From contig CANMQI010000008.1 of the NCBI GenBank assembly GCA_947499955.1, forward strand, positions 1-64,000: DNA of 64,000 nucleotides. Direction: 5' to 3'. The stretch comes from an uncultured Granulosicoccus sp. Lineage in GTDB: Bacteria > Pseudomonadota > Gammaproteobacteria > Granulosicoccales > Granulosicoccaceae. Positions within the stretch are counted from its first letter, which is position 1. Every line of letters starts with the position of its first letter. Shown here in pieces: positions 1 to 9,039 of the stretch. The notes under the pieces are model-generated. The model made no database searches, was not told the origin of the DNA, and worked only from the letters and a program-made list of their open reading frames with translations. The position numbers and the translations under genes were made by a program.

Positions 1-98
1 ATCCCCTCAGCCAGCGCCACATCAGGCACAGACTCATTGTTCGGGGGTAGTAATTTCTTTAGTACAGCGCTCTTTCTCTCGTTCGTATAGCGTGGCAT
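1..98 (-). CDS. Transposase OrfA-type N-terminus, cut by window edge
   Basis: Reading leftward from an ATG at 98 gives a 32-residue N-terminus beginning MPRYTNERKSAVLKKLLPP. This resembles the start of the small helix-turn-helix subunit (OrfA) of IS3-like transposases, which bind the element's terminal repeats. The rest lies outside the window, so neither completeness nor the IS family can be confirmed. It is followed directly by other mobile-element debris, which supports a transposon origin. Confidence 0.5.
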   Translation of the reverse strand, partial: MPRYTNERKSAVLKKLLPPNNESVPDVALAEG

Positions 99-146
99 GG
101 TGTTGCTCCAACAGCGCCCCCGAATGATTCCGGGTTTAAGAAGCAA

Positions 147-485
147 CTATGTTGACGTAGGGGGAAGCGCTACGATAGCTTGAAATTTTTCTGCGATGAC
201 GGTAGCTGGGGAGTAAGCCCTGATATTAGCGCCAGGCAGGTCCAGCAGGGAGTCATACTCAACTTCATATTCAGGATCACCAAGGGCGTCACCAAAGCCG
301 AGGTCGATAGTGATGGGGATTCGAGCTCCATTAAGGCTGGCAGTTGTTCTCAAGCGCATCCCACCATAGACTTGATCATCCCGAATGGGGGCTGCAGTAA
401 TCTCGGTCGTGTCGAATACCAATCCATCATTGCTGTCAGTCGACAGAATCTCTGCGAATTCCTTGATCAACATGGAGTCGTTTTC
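147..485 (-). pseudogene. AbiEii/AbiGii-type nucleotidyltransferase toxin, internal fragment
   Basis: The minus strand reads through a segment with DGLVFDT, then a stretch on IPITIDLGFGDAL and EVEYDSLLDLPG, and ends near AVIAEKFQAIVAL. This order matches the central part of AbiEii-type proteins (DUF1814), the toxin half of AbiE abortive-infection/type IV toxin-antitoxin pairs. An ATG exists at 473 but the family similarity seems to run upstream of it, to about 485. The protein stops just after EKFQAIVAL, so the C-terminal third is missing, as are the N-terminus and any antitoxin gene. I read it as a dead fragment wedged between transposase pieces. Family assignment is from recalled motifs. 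Confidence 0.6.
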
Positions 486-489
486 TTCA

Positions 490-1110
490 CCAGGCGCACA
501 GAGCTGTCCGCCAGTGGGTACTGAGCTTCCCGTATCCGCTAAGGTTTGTGCTGGCTAATCAACCGCAGGTGATGGGCAAGGTATTGGCCATTGTTAACCG
601 CGCGATCTCGACGTACCTGCGGGGCCCGACTTGATCAACAAGGCAGGCTTCAAGATATCGCAGGCTCATACAGGTGCGGTGACATTGATCCAGCGCTTTG
701 GCTCGGCACTGAATCTGAACCTGCATTTTCATGTGCTGTTTATTGATGGCGTCTTTTCGCCCAAGAGCAATGGAGGTCTGAGATTTCATCGGGTCAATGC
801 TCCCACGAGCAAAGAGCTCAACGCGTTGGTAGCCACGATCAGTGAACGCGTTACCCGGTATCTGGAGCGCTGGGGGCGCTCAGCCAGGGGCGCCCGGCTA
901 GGGGCGCCCGGCTAGGGGCGCCCGGCTAGGGGCGCCCGGCTAGGGTTGGTTGGCCAGAGATGAGCAGAGCGATCATCTGACATTGGCGTTGGACGATGAA
1001 GAGGGCAATACGATGCAACAGCTACAGGGCCACTCGGTCACCTACCGGATAGCCATGGGACCTCACGCCGGGCGCAAAGTGCTCACCTTGCAAACGGTTC
1101 GAAGCCTGGG
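490..1110 (+). pseudogene. IS91-family HUH transposase, broken into three pieces
   Basis: Three consecutive stretches together resemble the C-terminal half of an IS91-type rolling-circle transposase. The first (about 490-635) reads RQWVLSFPYPLRF then QPQVMGKVLAIVNRAI. The second (631-870) has QAHTGAVTLIQRFGSALNLN followed by LHFHVLFIDGVF, which contains the HUH metal-binding motif. The third (about 955-1100) has GNTMQQLQGHSVTYRIAMGP and GRKVLTLQTV. A frame break after STYLRGP and a 14-bp minisatellite at 874-943 separate them. The N-terminal zinc-binding part is missing. It cannot make an active enzyme. A scrap with the same frame break lies at 8047-8173. Confidence 0.75.
874..943 (+). repeat. 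14-bp minisatellite, 5 units
   Basis: Five adjacent 14-bp units, consensus GGGCGCCCGGCTAG; the first unit (874-887) is diverged, the last three are identical. The unit contains the palindrome GGGCGCCC. The array lies inside the IS91 transposase remnant, between the segments encoding RYLERWG and ARDEQSDHL. A related four-unit array is at 2623-2678. Confidence 0.9.
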
Positions 1111-1165
1111 AAGAGGATGACTATGGCCTTAATCAGCTTGGCAGGATCGGAGGATCCTCGTTGCA

Positions 1166-1299
1166 TGCCGGGCCCCCGCCAGCGTGTCAAACAGTAGGTG
1201 GACAAGTAGTTGGTAGCCGTATCACTGATGAAATACCAGGTTGTAGGTATTTTTGTGTGGCGGCTTGATGGAAATAGGCGGTTTATTCTTCCTATACTC
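1166..1299 (+). repeat. About 134-bp direct repeat, copy 1 (candidate IS91 end)
   Basis: Near-identical to 2734-2869. Both begin TGCCGGGCCC, share CAGCGTGTCAAACAGTAGGT and GGCGGCTTGATGGAAATAGG, and end at CCTATACTC, after which the flanks diverge. Copy 1 sits directly downstream of the IS91 transposase remnant. It may be the replication-origin end of the element, but I see no decisive hairpin. Confidence 0.75.
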
Positions 1300-1460
1300 A
1301 ACGGATGCAAACCTCCAGTCTTTCGTGACGCTACCCAGCGCGTGGATTTTGCGTGATTGAGTCCTGCATAACTCAGCGCTGTTATGCGACGAGAGCCAAT
1401 CCTAATCGCTAAATTTTTGAATCTACGAGAGGTAAACTGTCGTTAAAGGAGTGAAATTCA

Positions 1461-1522
1461 CCGTGTCGGCACCCTGGCCGGGCGCCAACGCGGTTGCCGG
1501 ATCGATTCTGTCCCTGGGCACC
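1461..1522 (+). repeat. 62-bp dispersed repeat, copy 1
   Basis: Begins CCGTGTCGGCACCCTGGCC and ends CTGTCCCTGGGCACC. It matches 10646-10707 with one visible difference, and 10771-10856 with an internal insertion. GGCACC occurs at both ends in direct orientation. It lies just outside the 3' end of the first integrase remnant; function unknown. Confidence 0.85.
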
Positions 1523-1597
1523 TCCGGCATTTTTGTCTGCTCCAGCATCCTTCTTTTTGTTCTTTGTGGAAATGTGCTTGCGTGAATTTAGCGTGAG

Positions 1598-2515
1598 CTA
1601 GCTGGCGCTTTGTCTGTGCCGCGTGATGATGTCATCATCCTTTCTTGCGCGTAGCCAGGCGGTGTTCAGCATGCGAGTTACGGACTCACCTTTGTCGGTG
1701 AAGATGTATTGAGTGTTTTTGCCTCGTTGCTTGTTCACGATGTCGTTGGCGATGGAATTCAGAACCACCAGCCTTTCATCACCGTTCTTCACGTATTGAC
1801 TGGGTATGATGAACACAGCGGTGTTCAGTGAAGGAACGGGGACATGCCAATTCCACCGCAAGTTACAAATCTCACCATCACGACAGCCTGTGTTGACGGC
1901 GAACAGCGCCATGTCTGACAGATGGTCTGGCAGGGCATTGAAAAGCTTGTCTTGCTCGGTCCAGCTCAGTGGGTAAGGTTTGCGTTTGTTGGTATCGCTA
2001 AGCAATCTGATGCGAGGTGCGGACTGCAGCCAAGTCATACCGTATTCGTCCACCCATTCAGTGCTGGCAAGGTTGAGGATACGGCACACGACTTTCAGGC
2101 CATGGTTTATTGTTCCAACAGCAGCTGCTTCTGTTCGGCGAAAATTTATCCACAGTTGCAGTGTGCCGGTGTGTATGGAGTCGATAGTTGCTTCTCCAAT
2201 CCACGGCATCAGCAGTTTCAGTCTGCGAATGTCGCTATGCAAACTCTGCTGAGGCGCGGCAGCAGGACGATGTTGCTTGTGTTTCCCAACGTCATGTCGA
2301 CGCTGCCTAGAATTCTGGTAGAAGCTGATGGGCTGGAAGAGCCGGATCTGACAGTTGGCAAGCGTAAGGGGCTGTGCTGGGCAAAGAGGTTGAAGTGAGC
2401 ATACCCCGGAGGGCACCCAGTCTGCAGCGCTTGTGGCGGTCCGATGAAGACGACGCGTCCCGGATCGTCGCCGAAAGTCGGACCACAGCATTGAAGATGC
2501 GATTGTAATCGGCAA
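1598..2515 (-). pseudogene. Tyrosine recombinase (integrase), catalytic box II deleted
   Basis: The minus strand encodes a core-binding region (around LHSDIRRLKLLMPWIGE) and the first half of a tyrosine-recombinase catalytic domain, including NTGCRDGEICNLRW with the box I arginine. After TAWLRARK the protein jumps to an unrelated short tail and stops. The paralogue at 8179-8866 continues from the same point for about 80 residues carrying HDLKHTFGIRLRS and the terminal tyrosine. The two copies become similar again at their very ends (around 1580-1600 and 8180-8205), so this copy has lost exactly the HxxR/Tyr part. It should be inactive. The first 90 or so residues do not look like integrase and the true start is unclear. 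Confidence 0.75.
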
Positions 2516-2622
2516 AATATTGTCGCACCTGGAAGCCAGAAGCTGCGCGCCAGTCTCAGCAAGCCGCGCTCTTGGAGCACGCGCGCCGCCGCCAGGGGTT
2601 TGCTAGCCACCTCAAGAGCCAC

Positions 2623-2678
2623 GGGCGCTCGGCTAGGGGCGCCCGGCAAGGGGCGCCCGGCCAGGGGCGCCCGGCCAG
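2623..2678 (+). repeat. 14-bp minisatellite, 4 units
   Basis: Four 14-bp units of the same family as the array at 874-943 (GGGCGCCCGGCNAG). The first unit is diverged in the same place (GGGCGCTCGGCTAG), so the two arrays share ancestry. No transposase coding sequence is recognisable around it, but copy 2 of the 134-bp repeat follows 55 bp later. Confidence 0.9.
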
Positions 2679-2733
2679 GGCAATGGCTGCGCGGTGTTGA
2701 TTGGTCAGGTGCCAGATGTGTGATGGAGCAGAC

Positions 2734-2869
2734 TGCCGGGCCCCAGCCAGCGTGTCAAACAGTAGGTGGACAAGTAGTTGGTAGCCGTGTCACTGATGGA
2801 AATACCCAGATTGTAAGTATTTTCGTGTGGCGGCTTGATGGAAATAGGCGGTTTATACTTCCTATACTC
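2734..2869 (+). repeat. About 134-bp direct repeat, copy 2
   Basis: Second copy of the segment at 1166-1299, with a few substitutions and small indels. In both places it lies 55-225 bp downstream of a 14-bp minisatellite, so the whole block (array plus repeat) was probably duplicated. After 2869 the sequence runs without features to the sulfurtransferase stop at 3050. Confidence 0.75.
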
Positions 2870-3049
2870 TGCCAGGGGCATTGACCGGAATCGTCAGTAA
2901 ACCCTCGAGTCCTTGTACACCTATCTGAACTCGTTCAGCTGGACTGTTGATTGACATGGTTGTCATGCATCCCGGTTAGCGGCAATTGACCACCTCGACA
3001 TTATTACGACAACAGCCAGAACACGGGATGATCGACCTCAATTCAGCTA

Positions 3050-3813
3050 TCAGTCCACTTCCAGTGGGTTGGCAGAATCGGCAGCCCACTCGTCCAGCGA
3101 GTTCATGTAAACCGCCACATCGTGATAACCAAGACGGTGCATGACAAAGGCATTCGCCGACGCGGAAATGCCTCCACCGCAGTAGGTGATAACCCGAACA
3201 TCCTGATCGAAGGGGTGCAAATTCCGTAGCGCCTGTTCAGCAAGGAAGTGACCATCTTCTGCAAACACCGTGGGAACATTGATCGAGGTGGGAATGTGGC
3301 CGGTTCTTCCGTACATGACCATCTCGCCCCGATAGTGTTCTGCAGGCATGGCATCGATACACGGGCTGCCCAGGCAGAGTAGTCTCTGGAATAGACGACC
3401 ACGAGACTGTCGTCGCCGACACCCAGCGCACCCATTGCAGAGGCAAACTTCTCTGGTGCCGGTAAAGCGTAAGGATATTGGCTCGAGGTATCCACCAGAT
3501 CATCGGTCAGATCCGCGAACTGTGCCGTGGGTATATGCCCCTGATCGAATCCGGGACGACCACTGCTTATCAGGATTTCACCGCTATCGGAAAAATCGAC
3601 CTGCACAGTTGCGTCCAGAATGACCAGACCAGGATCTTGAAGATGCTCCTGCAACCATTCTGCAGTAACCAGGGTATCCACACCGGCTGTATTCGCCCGT
3701 GCATTTTGTGCAGTCTCGATATCACGGCCTTCCAGCGGTGTCGACACTCCACTGACAGTGACAAGCAGCGTGATCAGTACACCATAGAAGCCAGAATGCT
3801 TGAGTGACATCAT
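3050..3813 (-). pseudogene. Secreted rhodanese-type sulfurtransferase with internal deletion
   Basis: From an ATG at 3813 the protein has a signal peptide (residues about 1-25), then a rhodanese domain beginning around VDTLVTAEWLQEHLQDPGLV and GFDQGHIPTAQFADL, up to VVVYSRDYSAWAAR. There the frame breaks. Another frame resumes with DAMPAEHYRGEMVMYGR, GHIPTSINVPT and the catalytic loop VITYCGGGISASANAF, whose Cys accepts the sulfur, and ends at 3050. Tandem-rhodanese thiosulfate or mercaptopyruvate sulfurtransferases normally have about 60-70 more residues between these points. A deletion of about 200 bp that shifted the frame explains this. Either half alone is unlikely to be functional. Confidence 0.7.
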
Positions 3814-3983
3814 TCCTGATCTCCTCCACCTTTTCAGCCGTGTGTTGCAATGGACGGCACATTTGGCAGACCGTCGGGTATCTGACGGAACTGACCAGAA
3901 CCGAATGAATCCTGCGCCGCCATCACATCATGACAGGCCGACGTTTCAGGGTGCCTGATCCATATCAAACGATCAGGCAGAAT

Positions 3984-5195
3984 TCACGAGCTGAATTCGC
4001 CGGGTATGAACAAGGTAAAGGTACTCCCCTGACCGTGAGTGGATTGCACGCTGATTTCACCGCCGACTGCTGTGAGAATCTTTCTGACCACACTCAAGCC
4101 AATGCCTGTCCCCTTGTTCCCGTAGCGATCAGGATCACTTCCCGCCACGAAATGGTCAAAGATCCTGTCAAGTTTTTCCGCAGAGATGCCACGACCATTA
4201 TCAGACACTGCAACTTCCAGTTTGTCGGGATGTCCGGTCAGTGTGATTCTCACTTGCACTGTGTCGTTATCATTGTATTTGACCGCATTGCTGATCAGAT
4301 TGTTCAACACCTGCATCAATACAGACTTGTTGGCTCTGAAGTATTTCATTGCATCGGGCTTGACCCACTCGATCAGGGCGTTCTGACCTGCCAACGATTC
4401 CACATCGACAAGCAGAGTGTCCAGATCGATTTTCTCAACGGGTTTCTCCGCTGCCTGCTCACAGGTGTAGTACTCCAGAATGCCATCGATATAGCGAGCC
4501 AGCCCGACAGAACATTTTTTCAGGTTGAGCAGATCCTGACGCTCCTCTTCATCAAGCGTACTGTTGGCATTTTCCGACAACAAGTCTGCAATCATCACGA
4601 TACTGTAGATAGGGGTCTTCAGATCATGAGACACCACGCCGGCAAACTGTTTGAGTTCGTCGTTTTGCTTAATGAGCAGGCTCTGCGCTTTTGTCAGTAA
4701 CTGATTGTTCAGATGCAGCTCCAGAAGTGCCTCAACCTGACGGGCCATGTTCAGCAACAGTTTGCGCGTCTTGTCGTCAAGGGTTCGTGGTTTGGTATCA
4801 AACAGACACAAGGTTCCAAACTTGTGTCCATCGTTCGTCTGAATGGGCACACCGGCATAGAACACGGCTCCGACCTCCGTGACCAGCGGATTATCAAAAA
4901 AACGTGCATCATTGCGTGCATCCTCGACAATCATCATGGGTTCAGAGGAGACGATGGCATGACCACAGAATGAGATGTTTCTGGGTGACTCAGTGAGCTC
5001 GATACCGTGATGCGACTTCATCCAGTTGCGCTCGTGATCAAGAATGGTTATCAGGCAGATCGGGGCGCCTGACACCTGCGACATCATCTCCGTGATGTCA
5101 TCAAACCGAGAATCAGCCGGTGTGTTCAGAATGCAATAGCGGCTTACCGATGCCTGGCGTTCTTGCTCGTTATCGGGAATAGGGGCTGCAAGCAT
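3984..5195 (-). CDS. GAF-domain sensor histidine kinase
   Basis: 403 residues, no membrane segments. Residues about 20-165 form a GAF sensor domain (typical RFDDITEMMSQV opening and NISFCGHAIV centre). Residues 180-400 are a HisKA plus HATPase_c module: H190 in VVSHDLKTPI is the phosphorylation site, NLISNAVKYN the N box, DNGRGI the G1 box and GTGIGLS the G2 box. It should autophosphorylate in the cytoplasm and pass phosphate to an unlinked response regulator; none is adjacent. It is divergent from nfeD (372 bp apart). The ligand cannot be read from sequence; many relatives of this GAF subtype are light, redox or phosphorelay sensors. Confidence 0.9.
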   Translation of the reverse strand: MLAAPIPDNEQERQASVSRYCILNTPADSRFDDITEMMSQVSGAPICLITILDHERNWMKSHHGIELTESPRNISFCGHAIVSSEPMMIVEDARNDARFFDNPLVTEVGAVFYAGVPIQTNDGHKFGTLCLFDTKPRTLDDKTRKLLLNMARQVEALLELHLNNQLLTKAQSLLIKQNDELKQFAGVVSHDLKTPIYSIVMIADLLSENANSTLDEEERQDLLNLKKCSVGLARYIDGILEYYTCEQAAEKPVEKIDLDTLLVDVESLAGQNALIEWVKPDAMKYFRANKSVLMQVLNNLISNAVKYNDNDTVQVRITLTGHPDKLEVAVSDNGRGISAEKLDRIFDHFVAGSDPDRYGNKGTGIGLSVVRKILTAVGGEISVQSTHGQGSTFTLFIPGEFSS

Positions 5196-5567
5196 GGTGC
5201 TCTCTAATCATCCTTAAAAGGGTCATCAATTGGCTCATACGACTTTACGCGGCTCAAGAATCAGGGTGACGGTACCGTGCAGTTACCAGGCTGACAGACT
5301 CAGTGCCTGTCCGAGTCTTCAGTGCAAGTTCCTGACCGTCCCGTGCGCAAGTCCTGCTGATGAACGACTATACCGCACATACCGGACGCTGGCCGGTGTC
5401 ACACGCTACTGGCCAGCAGCCTGCGATCATGGATCGGGGTTGGACAAGCACACCGCCAGCGCAGGGATTGACCCATATCAACGACTTAGGCGGCAGGACG
5501 GATAGTATGAAAGGTGTCGGGTGCTTGCCGGACAGGCAGGTTACCCCGTGGATTGCGAGGAACACAT

Positions 5568-6977
5568 GTGATTATCCGCTATTCCAGAACAGCTTTCATG
5601 GCATGGCTCGTCACCTTGATGTCAGGGCTTCTGCTGGCCAGCGCCCTGATTGCCCAGCAATCAACCTCGAAACAGATCTGGGTAATGCGCGCGCAAGGCC
5701 CCATTGGTCCGGCACTCAGTGACTACCTTGAACGTCAGCTGTCAAAGGCTGATCCGGCCACTGTCACTGCCGTCGTTCTGCAGATTGACACGCCGGGTGG
5801 CCTGGATACGTCAATGCGCAGCATCATCGAAACCATTCTCGCTTCCTCGGTACCGGTCCTGGGATATGTAGCACCACAGGGTGCCAGGGCTGCCAGCGCC
5901 GGAACCTACATACTCTATTCGACGCAGATTGCGGCCATGGCACCTGCAACAACGCTCGGTGCCGCGACCCCCATCCAGATCAGCCCCTTGCCCCTGCCCG
6001 ATCAGGGCAGCCGGAATCCGTTCGAGGAGACGGACGGTGACAAGGAGGGCGAAAGTCCGACGGCTCATCCGACACTGGCAGACAAGGCCATCAACGATGC
6101 GGTTGCGTACATTCGCGCACTGGCACAGCTACGAGGGCGTAACGTGGAATGGGCCGAGCTGGCTGTAACCAGAGCGGCCAGCTTGTCGGCCGATGAGGCA
6201 CTGCGTGAAGGTGTCATCGACTTGATCGCCGAGAATATCGACGAGTTACTGACAAAGTCCAACGGCAGAGTGGTCCAGGTAAAAGGATTGCCCGTCACTA
6301 TTGATACGACTGATGCCGTCGTTGTGCCTATTGATCCGGATTGGCGAACCGAGCTGCTGGCAATCATCACCAACCCCACCGTAGCCTACATACTGTTGAT
6401 GGTAGGGGTTTACGGTCTCGTATTCGAATTCTGGAATCCAGGCAGCATAGGGCCGGGGGTCATTGGGGGTATCTGCCTGTTGCTGGGCATGTACGCATTG
6501 CAATTCCTGCCTGTCAACCTGACGGGCCTTGCGCTGATAGGGCTGGGTCTTGCCTTCATGGTGGCAGAGGCATTCATGCCTTCGTTTGGTGTCGTGGGAC
6601 TGGGCGGCCTGGTCGCCTTCGTGGCAGGATCGGTCATGTTGCTCGATACCGATGCTCCGGGGTTCGCCGTATCCCCCTGGGTGATCGCGGCATTGGCGAG
6701 TGTCGGTGCCGCTGTTTTTCTCACGGTATTCACGCTGATGAACAAGGCCCGGCATCGACCCGTGGTCAGTGGCCCCGAAGAGATGCTCGACTCGGTCGGC
6801 AGAGTCATGGACTGGAAGGGCGGAAAAGGTCTCGTACGCGTGCATGGCGAGATATGGCAAGCCGTGTCTGACGAGCCGCTGTCACCTGAAATGCCAGTCC
6901 GAGTGGCTGCCAGAGACGGGCTCGTACTGAGCGTTCAAAAGGCACCAGACAACCTGACTGAAGGACAACCCTCATGA
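5568..6977 (+). CDS. nfeD: NfeD-family membrane serine protease
   Basis: I choose GTG 5568 because GAGGA lies 8 bases upstream and the product then starts with a signal or anchor segment ([19 protein letters not shown]). An ATG 54 bp upstream lacks a ribosome site. Residues about 35-220 are a ClpP-like protease domain with the nucleophile Ser110 in [10 protein letters not shown]. Four to five membrane helices follow (about 265-400), then a C-terminal NfeD OB-fold domain (about 410-465). Long NfeD proteins cleave hydrophobic stretches of partner stomatins. The next gene is such a partner and overlaps it by 4 bp. Confidence 0.93.
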   Translation: MIIRYSRTAFMAWLVTLMSGLLLASALIAQQSTSKQIWVMRAQGPIGPALSDYLERQLSKADPATVTAVVLQIDTPGGLDTSMRSIIETILASSVPVLGYVAPQGARAASAGTYILYSTQIAAMAPATTLGAATPIQISPLPLPDQGSRNPFEETDGDKEGESPTAHPTLADKAINDAVAYIRALAQLRGRNVEWAELAVTRAASLSADEALREGVIDLIAENIDELLTKSNGRVVQVKGLPVTIDTTDAVVVPIDPDWRTELLAIITNPTVAYILLMVGVYGLVFEFWNPGSIGPGVIGGICLLLGMYALQFLPVNLTGLALIGLGLAFMVAEAFMPSFGVVGLGGLVAFVAGSVMLLDTDAPGFAVSPWVIAALASVGAAVFLTVFTLMNKARHRPVVSGPEEMLDSVGRVMDWKGGKGLVRVHGEIWQAVSDEPLSPEMPVRVAARDGLVLSVQKAPDNLTEGQPS

Positions 6978-7735
6978 TTGATCTCTACGCCTATGTCGGA
7001 ATCACCGTCGCGCTATTGTTGCTGTTGCTGCAATCGTTTCGCATACTGCGAGAGTACGAACGCGGAGTCGTATTCATGCTGGGCAGGTTCTGGAAGGTAA
7101 AGGGGCCAGGCTTGATCATCATCCTGCCCATCATCCAGTCCATGGTTCGCGTGGACTTGAGGACACGAGTCATGGATGTTCCGGAGCAGGATGTGATATC
7201 GCGGGATAATGTGTCCGTCAAGGTAAACGCGGTTGTCTATTTCCGTGTCATCGATGCGCAGAAGTGCGTGATCCAGGTAGAAGACTTCATGATGGCGACC
7301 AGCCAACTGGCGCAGACCACTCTGCGCTCGGTACTGGGTCAGCACGAACTCGACGAGATGCTGGCAGAGCGTGAGCGTCTGAACGAGGATATACAACTGA
7401 TGCTGGACAAGCAGACCGATGCCTGGGGCATCAAGGTGTCCAATGTCGAGCTCAAGCACGTGGACCTGGATGAGAGCATGATACGTGCAATTGCAAAACA
7501 GGCAGAAGCCGAACGGCTGCGACGTGCAAAAGTCATCAATGCCGAAGGGGAATTGCAGGCTGCTACGCAACTGCTTGCCGCCGGTGAAATTCTTGCCAAA
7601 GAGCCACAGTCCATGCAGCTCAGGTACCTCAGTGGGCTACAGGAAATTGCAGGCGAACAGAACTCCACCATCGTGTTTCCGTTTCCGATCGAGTTGATGC
7701 AGTTGTTTGCTCGCAAACCCGATACGACTTCATAG
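6974..7735 (+). CDS. Slipin/stomatin-like SPFH protein
   Basis: 253 residues. One N-terminal membrane hairpin (residues 5-22), then an SPFH/Band 7 domain: [14 protein letters not shown], the membrane-close [30 protein letters not shown] and [10 protein letters not shown] helical coiled-coil region rich in [17 protein letters not shown] follows. It starts inside the nfeD stop (ATGA overlap), so the two are co-translated. Slipins oligomerise into membrane rings or microdomains and are the substrates and partners of NfeD proteases. Together they probably maintain membrane quality; no direct substrate is visible. Confidence 0.93.
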   Translation: MIDLYAYVGITVALLLLLLQSFRILREYERGVVFMLGRFWKVKGPGLIIILPIIQSMVRVDLRTRVMDVPEQDVISRDNVSVKVNAVVYFRVIDAQKCVIQVEDFMMATSQLAQTTLRSVLGQHELDEMLAERERLNEDIQLMLDKQTDAWGIKVSNVELKHVDLDESMIRAIAKQAEAERLRRAKVINAEGELQAATQLLAAGEILAKEPQSMQLRYLSGLQEIAGEQNSTIVFPFPIELMQLFARKPDTTS

Positions 7736-8046
7736 ATTGAAATTTCAAACGACTCGACCCTGACTGCATTCCGCCGGTACAGTCATTTTCCTGCCTCACT
7801 TTGCGCCGTATGACGTACGGGGTACAGACTGCATCTGCGCGAATCCGTGGTAACACGCATCAATCATCTTCTCAAAAAAAGGGCGCACCACGCATGGACG
7901 ACCCTTCGAGTTCTTCGGATATCAGGCGATAAGGCGTCTACCCAATCAAAAGCTGCCACTCCTCCGGGCTGCCATCGGAGTTTCAGCTTTCATCTGTCTC
8001 GACTGTTACCCAAGTAATTACTCTAGACATGATCACCTCCTCTTTC
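7736..8046. other. Intergenic stretch without a convincing gene
   Basis: Contains no supported reading frame. A weak stem (AAAGCTG near 7949 with CAGCTTT near 7984, plus an inner CTCC/GGAG) might end the nfeD-slipin transcript, but it has no U-tract. The right edge runs into the second IS91 scrap. Confidence 0.4.
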
Positions 8047-8173
8047 CGCATCATCCGCAGGTGATGGGCAAGGTATTGGCCATTGTTAACCGCGCGATCT
8101 CGACGTACCTGCGCGGCCCGACTTGATTAAGAAGGCAGGCTTCAAGATATCGCAGGCTCATACAGGTGCGGTT
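8047..8173 (+). mobile_element. IS91-family transposase scrap
   Basis: About 125 bp nearly identical to the segment of the first IS91 remnant that encodes QPQVMGKVLAIVNRAI through AHTGAV. It carries the same frame break after STYLRGP, so both copies descend from an already broken element. It ends abruptly at GGTGCGGT, where it abuts the 3' end of the second integrase remnant. Confidence 0.8.
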
Positions 8174-8178
8174 TTAAT

Positions 8179-8866
8179 TTACGAATGAGCTAGCTGGCGC
8201 TCAGGCGGCGTAGAACTACTATTTCGGCGTTGGCTGACTTGCTGTTGACTGCGCACCTTATTCGCGGCTTCTATTAGGCGTGAAAACTCTGCTGCAGAGT
8301 AGTGGGTGGTGATTCGGCCTGAGCGGTGATCCAGCAAATTTTGCCTGTCTTGGAAGCTTACACCCGCTGATCTTAGTCGTATGCCGAATGTGTGTTTTAG
8401 ATCGTGCACTCGCACCTGTTCAAGATTGGCTGGCTTTCTTGCGCGTATCCATGCGGTGTTTTGTATGCGAGTTATGGGTGTGTTGTTGTATGTGAAAACA
8501 TATTCAGTGTTTTTCCCGCGTTGCTTGCTAACGATATTGTTGGCGATGGCATTGAGAACCACCAGTCTCTCGTCTCCGTTTTTTTACGTATTCGCTGGGT
8601 ATGATGATAACGGCTGTATTCATTGCCTGCACCGGGACACGCCAACTCCATTGCAAATTACAAATATCGCAATCGCGGCAGCTGGTGTTGACTGCGAATA
8701 GAGCCATGTCGGAAAGATGGTTTGGCTGGAAGGAGAAGAGGCCGCCTTGCTCTGTCCAGGCTAGCGAGTAGGGTTTGCGTTTATTGGTGTCGCTGAGAAG
8801 CTTGATGTGAGGTGTGGAGGCCAACCAGGTCATACCGTAATCGTCTACCCGTTCAGGGCTTGTACG
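8179..8866 (-). pseudogene. Tyrosine recombinase (integrase), frameshifted copy
   Basis: The right part (8528 to about 8866) encodes VDDYGMTWLAS, SDTNKRKPYSLAWTEQ and NTSCRDCDICNLQW, which keeps the box I arginine but in a degraded context. Near 8550-8585 the frame shifts. The left part (8179-8562) continues with VLNAIANNIVSKQRGKN, TAWIRARK, HDLKHTFGIRLRS and LDHRSGRITTHYS, i.e. the box II His and Arg and the nucleophilic Tyr. The N-terminal core-binding domain is absent. It is a paralogue of 1598-2515 with complementary damage. Not functional as it stands. Confidence 0.8.
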
Positions 8867-9039
8867 GTTAGTCTTGCGAGGAGCAGTCCCGCTTCCTCGA
8901 GTTGACTATTTCCAATACTGTGGCAGCATTGTTGAAGGAGTTACATGTCTAGCTTGTCTCCATTATTATGTGCTCTCACCTGTTCGTTGCAAGGCTTTTG
9001 ATGCTATCGTCTGCCGCCCATCTGAGCCTTGTTCGCCGC

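Noticed and set aside
1083..1310. 75-codon minus-strand frame over the 134-bp repeat
   Set aside because: The second copy of the repeat does not keep the frame, so it is not a conserved gene.
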